Source: Locusta migratoria | Taxonomy: Eukaryota > Arthropoda > Insecta > Orthoptera > Acrididae | Direction: 5' to 3' | Length of the DNA: 64,000 nt | Assembly: GCA_026315105.1 (NCBI GenBank) | Contig: CM048745.1 | Span: forward strand, 761,958,506 to 762,022,505 | Shown: positions 59,172 to 64,000 of the stretch, piece by piece | Layout of the letters: each line of letters opens with the position of its first letter | Numbering within the stretch: the first letter of the stretch is position 1 | Position numbers and translations under genes: made by a program | The notes under the pieces: model-generated | Databases searched by the model: none | Seen by the model: only the letters and a program-made list of their open reading frames with translations | Told to the model about the DNA's origin: nothing

Positions 59172-59243
59172 AGGTTCCACCGAGATTCGAACTCGGATCG
59201 CTGGATTCAAAGTCCAGAGTGCTAACCATTACACCATGGAACC
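59172..59243 (-). tRNA. tRNA-Gln-TTG: tRNA-Gln (UUG), unit 56
   Basis: Consensus; spacer alleles G/C/A, A5; aaagggagg allele follows, as in unit 45. Confidence 0.97.
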
Positions 59244-59744
59244 TGACGGCCGTACGGCTTCTGAATAACGGTACTCAGTCTCGTGCAGTACATTACTGAC
59301 ATCCTTAGTACAATACACTAGAGAATTCTAAGCAAAATTTGCGACAAAATCACGATAAACGAAGTGGCCATATTTGTAGAGCAGATGGAATACTATAGAT
59401 TCGCTTGCAGCACGAGTCTTCACTTGTTTTTCGTAAAAAGGTGTTGGTATCTCAGCAAAATAGGATGACATGTCAAAAGGGAGGAAGAAATGTCAGTCTG
59501 CTCACATTACAATATGCAGCGAAGTATGTGTCAAATGGCGACAGTTGTACTTTACGGGAACGCAGTGCTCTCACAGATTTGACAGAGATTTTTCACATTT
59601 TTCAGCAATGCTGCCAGAATGGCTGCCTGTATGGTTGTTGTCTAAACGAAACCCGTTACAGTAGACAGTCGACATACGATTCCGTAGCTAGCAAGCACGG
59701 TACGAGCAAAGCTAGTGCTGCTGTGCAGAAAACAACGCTCGAGC

Positions 59745-59816
59745 GGCCTGTTGGTCTAGGGGTATGATTCCTGCTTTGGGTGCAGGAGGTCCCGGGTTCA
59801 AATCCCGGACAGGCCC
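59745..59816 (+). tRNA. tRNA-Pro-TGG: tRNA-Pro (UGG), unit 57
   Basis: Consensus; T4 at 59820-59823; lacks the G46C of unit 46. Confidence 0.97.
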
Positions 59817-60236
59817 TACTTTTCGCTCTCGCCGCTTTGGCAGATTTGCTGGTCTCTAAAAGTATCCCACGGTGAAAACACGATGCTTGTCCGGCGCTGC
59901 AACAAAGATGCTGCCAACCGAATGACGTGAAACATGTCTGATGGGACACGTTGCATTTGTTTACTTCTTTGTCGACATCATCACCTGCACTGCATGTTCA
60001 GCTCACGTCGTTTCCAAAGAGCAGCATGCTCAAAGTACGACTCAGCCTGCCCTCTCGCATTTGGAAAACGTCTTTTTCGCTATTAACACCAGTAGCGAAA
60101 GCACGAACACTGGGAGGATGCCCACTTTTCCGTGGCCTGCTATCGCAATTTGGATTGCATGATCCTACCTATAAGTTAATATACATAATCTAAAGAATGA
60201 CTAGAGTCGCAGCAGCGGCAATAAAAGACCAGCGAC

Positions 60237-60308
60237 AGGTTCCACCGAGATTCGAACTCGGATCGCTGGATTCAAAGTCCAGATTGCTAACCATTACACC
60301 ATGGAACC
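60237..60308 (-). tRNA. tRNA-Gln-TTG: tRNA-Gln (UUG), unit 57, C25A variant
   Basis: D-stem mismatch (change at 60284) shared with units 46 and 48. Spacer alleles A/G/G, A5. Confidence 0.87.
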
Positions 60309-60809
60309 TGACGGCCGTACGGCTTCTGAATAACGGTACTCAGTCTCGTGCAGTACATTACTGACATCCTTAGTACAATACACTAGAGAATTCTAAGCAA
60401 AATTTGCGACAAAATCACGATAAACGAAGTGGCCATATTTGTAGAGCAGATGGAATACTATAGATTCGCTTGCAGCACGAGTCTTCACTTGTTTTTCGTA
60501 AAAAGGTGTTGGTATCTCAGCAAAATAGGATGACATGTCAAAAGGAAGGAAGAAATGTCAGTCTGCTCACATTACAATATGCAGCGAAGTATGTGTCAAA
60601 TGGCGACAGTTGTACTTTACGGGAACGCAGTGCTCTCACAGATTTGACAGAGATTTTTCACATTTTTCAGCAATGCTGCCAGAATGGCTGCCTGTATGGT
60701 TGTTGTCTAAACGAAACCCGTTACAGTAGACAGTCGACATACGATTCCGTAGCTAGCAAGCACGGTACGAGCAAAGCTAGTGCTGCTGTGCAGAAAACAA
60801 CGCTCGAGC

Positions 60810-60881
60810 GGCCTGTTGGTCTAGGGGTATGATTCCTGCTTTGGGTGCAGGAGGTCCCGGGTTCAAATCCCGGACAGGCCC
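60810..60881 (+). tRNA. tRNA-Pro-TGG: tRNA-Pro (UGG), unit 58
   Basis: Consensus; T4 at 60885-60888. Confidence 0.97.
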
Positions 60882-61301
60882 TACTTTTCGCTCTCGCCGC
60901 TTTGGCAGATTTGCTGGTCTCTAAAAGTATCCCACGGTGAAAACACGATGCTTGTCCGGCGCTGCAACAAAGATGCTGCCAACCGAATGACGTGAAACAT
61001 GTCTGATGGGACACGTTGCATTTGTTTACTTCTTTGTCGACATCATCACGTGCACTGCATGTTCAGCTCACGTCGTTTCCAAAGAGCAGCATGCTCAAAG
61101 TACGACTCAGCCTGCCCTCTCGCATTTGGAAAACGTCTTTTTCGCTATTAACACCAGTAGCGAAAGCACGAACACTGGGAGGATGCCCACTTTTCCGTGG
61201 CCTGCTATCGCAATTTGCATTACATGATCCTACCTATAAGTTAATATACATAATCTAAAGAATGACTAGAGTCGCAGCAGCGGCAATAAAAGACCAGCGA
61301 C

Positions 61302-61373
61302 AGGTTCCACCGAGATTCGAACTCGGATCGCTGGATTCAAAGTCCAGAGTGCTAACCATTACACCATGGAACC
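61302..61373 (-). tRNA. tRNA-Gln-TTG: tRNA-Gln (UUG), unit 58
   Basis: Consensus; spacer alleles A/C/A, a combination found only in units 58 and 59; A5; private catcacgtgc. Confidence 0.97.
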
Positions 61374-61874
61374 TGACGGCCGTACGGCTTCTGAATAACG
61401 GTACTCAGTCTCGTGCAGTACATTACTGACATCCTTAGTACAATACACTAGAGAATTCTAAGCAAAATTTGCGACAAAATCACGATAAACGAAGTGGCCA
61501 TATTTGTAGAGCAGATGGAATACTATAGATTCGCTTGCAGCACGAGTCTTCACTTGTTTTTCGTAAAAAGGTGTTGGTATCTCAGCAAAATAGGATGACA
61601 TGTCAAAAGGGAGGAAGAAATGTCAGTCTGCTCACATTACAATATGCAGCGAAGTATGTGTCAAATGGCGACAGTTGTACTTTACGGGAACGCAGTGCTC
61701 TCACAGATTTGACAGAGATTTTTCACATTTTTCAGCAATGCTGCCAGAATGGCTGCCTGTATGGTTGTTGTCTAAACGAAACCCGTTACAGTAGACAGTC
61801 GACATACGATTCCGTAGCTAGCAAGCACGGTACGAGCAAAGCTAGTGCTGCTGTGCAGAAAACAACGCTCGAGC

Positions 61875-61946
61875 GGCCTGTTGGTCTAGGGGTATGATTC
61901 CTGCTTTGGGTGCAGGAGGTCCCGGGTTCAAATCCCGGACAGGCCC
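61875..61946 (+). tRNA. tRNA-Pro-TGG: tRNA-Pro (UGG), unit 59
   Basis: Consensus; T4 at 61950-61953. Confidence 0.97.
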
Positions 61947-62366
61947 TACTTTTCGCTCTCGCCGCTTTGGCAGATTTGCTGGTCTCTAAAAGTATCCCAC
62001 GGTGAAAACACGATGCTTGTCCGGCGCTGCAACAAAGATGCTGCCAACCGAATGACGTGAAACATGTCTGATGGGACACGTTGCATTTGTTTACTTCTTT
62101 GTCGACATCATCACCTGCACTGCATGTTCAGCTCACGTCGTTTCCAAAGAGCAGCATGCTCAAAGTACGACTCAGCCTGCCCTCTCGCATTTGGAAAACG
62201 TCTTTTTCGCTATTAACACCAGTAGCGAAAGCACGAACACTGGGAGGATGCCCACTTTTCCGTGGCCTGCTATCGCAATTTGCATTACATGATCCTACCT
62301 ATAAGTTAATATACATAATCTAAAGAATGACTAGAGTCGCAGCAGCGGCAATAAAAGACCAGCGAC

Positions 62367-62438
62367 AGGTTCCACCGAGATTCGAACTCGGATCGCTGGA
62401 TTCAAAGTCCAGAGTGCTAACCATTACACCATGGAACC
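62367..62438 (-). tRNA. tRNA-Gln-TTG: tRNA-Gln (UUG), unit 59
   Basis: Consensus; spacer alleles A/C/A, A5; aaagggagg and a private ggttattgtc follow. Confidence 0.97.
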
Positions 62439-62939
62439 TGACGGCCGTACGGCTTCTGAATAACGGTACTCAGTCTCGTGCAGTACATTACTGACATCCT
62501 TAGTACAATACACTAGAGAATTCTAAGCAAAATTTGCGACAAAATCACGATAAACGAAGTGGCCATATTTGTAGAGCAGATGGAATACTATAGATTCGCT
62601 TGCAGCACGAGTCTTCACTTGTTTTTCGTAAAAAGGTGTTGGTATCTCAGCAAAATAGGATGACATGTCAAAAGGGAGGAAGAAATGTCAGTCTGCTCAC
62701 ATTACAATATGCAGCGAAGTATGTGTCAAATGGCGACAGTTGTACTTTACGGGAACGCAGTGCTCTCACAGATTTGACAGAGATTTTTCACATTTTTCAG
62801 CAATGCTGCCAGAATGGCTGCCTGTATGGTTATTGTCTAAACGAAACCCGTTACAGTAGACAGTCGACATACGATTCCGTAGCTAGCAAGCACGGTACGA
62901 GCAAAGCTAGTGCTGCTGTGCAGAAAACAACGCTCGTGC

Positions 62940-63011
62940 GGCCTGTTGGTCTAGGGGTATGATTCCTGCTTTGGGTGCAGGAGGTCCCGGGTTCAAATCC
63001 CGGACAGGCCC
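62940..63011 (+). tRNA. tRNA-Pro-TGG: tRNA-Pro (UGG), unit 60
   Basis: Consensus body; 5'-edge palindrome broken (CTCGTG) as in unit 49; T4 at 63015-63018; ctaaaactatcc downstream. Confidence 0.97.
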
Positions 63012-63431
63012 TACTTTTCGCTCTCGCCGCTTTGGCAGATTTGCTGGTCTCTAAAACTATCCCACGGTGAAAACACGATGCTTGTCCGGCGCTGCAACAA
63101 AGATGCTGCCAACCGAATGACGTGAAACATGTCTGATGGGACACGTTGCATTTGTTTACTTCTTTGTCGACATCATCACCTGCACTGCATGTTCAGCTCA
63201 CGTCGTTTCCAAAGAGCAGCATGCTCAAAGTACGACTCAGCCTGCCCTCTCGCATTTGGAAAACGTCTTTTTCGCTATTAACACCAGTAGCGAAAGCACG
63301 GACACTGGGAGGATGCCCACTTTTCCGTGGCCTGCTATCGCAATTTGCATTACATGATCCTACCTATAAGTTAATATACATAATCTAAAGAATGACTAGA
63401 GTCGCAGCAGCGGCAATAAAAGACCAGCGAC

Positions 63432-63503
63432 AGGTTCCACCGAGATTCGAACTCGGATCGCTGGATTCAAAGTCCAGAGTGCTAACCATTACACCATGGA
63501 ACC
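63432..63503 (-). tRNA. tRNA-Gln-TTG: tRNA-Gln (UUG), unit 60
   Basis: Consensus; last complete gene in the window. Spacer alleles G/C/A, A5. Confidence 0.97.
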
Positions 63504-64000
63504 TGACGGCCGTACGGCTTCTGAATAACGGTACTCAGTCTCGTGCAGTACATTACTGACATCCTTAGTACAATACACTAGAGAATTCTAAGCAAAATTT
63601 GCGACAAAATCACGATAAACGAAGTGGCCATATTTGTAGAGCAGATGGAATACTATAGATTCGCTTGCAGCACGAGTCTTCACTTGTTTTTCGTAAAAAG
63701 GTGTTGGTATCTCAGCAAAATAGGATGACATGTCAAAAGGGAGGAAGAAATGTCAGTCTGCTCACATTACAATATGCAGCGAAGTATGTGTCAAATGGCG
63801 ACAGTTGTACTTTACGGGAACGCAGTGCTCTCACAGATTTGACAGAGATTTTTCACATTTTTCAGCAATGCTGCCAGAATGGCTGCCTGTATGGTTGTTG
63901 TCTAAACGAAACCCGTTACAGTAGACAGTCGACATACGATTCCGTAGCTAGCAAGCACGGTACGAGCAAAGCTAGTGCTGCTGTGCAGAAAACAACGCTC
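63504..64000. other. Divergent spacer, last unit (cut at the window edge)
   Basis: The spacer runs normally with the aaagggagg allele and stops in CGCTC, a few bases before the expected start of a 61st Pro gene. Confidence 0.9.

Larger units (their letters stand above)
54911..63503. repeat. Higher-order block, units 52-60 (right copy)
   Basis: Right-hand partner of the block at 43195-51787, with the same marker order. The private changes of units 46-48 (Pro G46C, 8-T run) are absent here, which suggests they arose after the duplication or were erased by conversion. Confidence 0.75.
1..64000. repeat. Tandem tDNA array, 60 units of 1065/1066 bp (Pro-UGG / Gln-UUG)
   Basis: The same 1065-bp unit recurs from the first to the last base. 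43 of the 60 unit steps are 1065 bp and 17 are 1066 bp; the extra base is always a sixth A in a short A run after the Gln gene (units 10, 12, 13, 14, 16, 17, 19, 20, 21, 23, 24, 26, 27, 29, 31, 41, 52). Units differ by only about ten or fewer substitutions, in genes and spacers alike. All units have the same orientation. Neither edge of the array lies in the window. Pro and Gln genes are always present one of each, which fixes their dosage at 1:1. Such arrays are known for other tRNA sets in animals (for example the Xenopus tDNA repeat); this Pro/Gln pairing is not one I recognise. A collapsed or over-expanded assembly cannot be excluded from sequence alone. Confidence 0.99.

Noticed and set aside
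1..64000. CRISPR array
   Set aside because: The period is 1065 bp, with conserved 'spacers' and tRNA genes in each unit; nothing resembles short repeats with unique spacers.
1..64000. Bacterial or phage tRNA operon
   Set aside because: No encoded CCA, Pol III-type boxes and T4 terminators, genes on alternating strands, and animal-type tRNA bodies.
1..64000. Transposon or tRNA-derived SINE array
   Set aside because: No terminal repeats, target-site duplications, poly-A or SINE tail, or transposase/reverse transcriptase. The tRNAs are complete genes with correct 3' ends rather than SINE heads.
1..64000. 5S rRNA or snRNA embedded in the spacer, as in some mixed Pol III arrays
   Set aside because: I saw no 5S-like internal control region or snRNA-like motif in the 420-bp or 501-bp spacers on either strand.

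Overview
The whole 64 kb window is one uninterrupted tandem array. A 1065-bp unit (1066 bp in 17 copies) repeats head to tail 60 times and runs off both edges. Each unit carries two tRNA genes facing each other: tRNA-Pro with anticodon UGG on the + strand and tRNA-Gln with anticodon UUG on the - strand. That gives 120 tRNA genes: 60 complete Pro (first at 88-159, last at 62940-63011) and 60 complete Gln (first at 580-651, last at 63432-63503). The window ends just before what would be Pro gene 61. I found no supportable protein-coding gene, rRNA, transposon or CRISPR array.

The source is a eukaryotic nuclear genome, most likely an animal. No tRNA gene encodes its 3' CCA. Each has internal A- and B-box promoters and a short downstream T4 tract typical of RNA polymerase III. 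The tRNA bodies closely match animal cytosolic Pro-UGG and Gln families. I cannot name the species.

Layout of every unit, using unit 1 coordinates: Pro gene (88-159, +), a 420-bp spacer into which both genes transcribe (160-579), Gln gene (580-651, -), then a 501-bp spacer between the divergent 5' ends (652-1152). The spacers are about as conserved as the genes, so the array has been homogenised recently by unequal exchange, gene conversion or amplification.

Spacer alleles are quoted in the Gln entries as bases at unit-1 positions 449/496/500, plus the length of the A run near 845-849 (A5 or A6). These alleles and private variants reveal nested higher-order repeats: units 42-49 resemble 53-60 (offset 11716 bp), units 15-19 resemble 25-29 (10657 bp), units 13-14 resemble 20-21 (7460 bp), and units 4-9 resemble 33-38 (30900 bp).

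Most genes look intact (about 53 Pro and 46 Gln of consensus sequence). The most striking exceptions are two Pro genes (units 13 and 20) whose anticodon has become UCG, which would read arginine codons. Eight Gln genes have G57 changed to U in the T loop and B box. Two Pro genes have lost the invariant G19. One Gln gene has lost U8, one Gln gene has lost its T4 terminator, and three Gln genes have a broken D-stem pair. Together the array looks like a locked 1:1 Pro/Gln tRNA gene amplifier that also harbours and spreads variant tRNAs.
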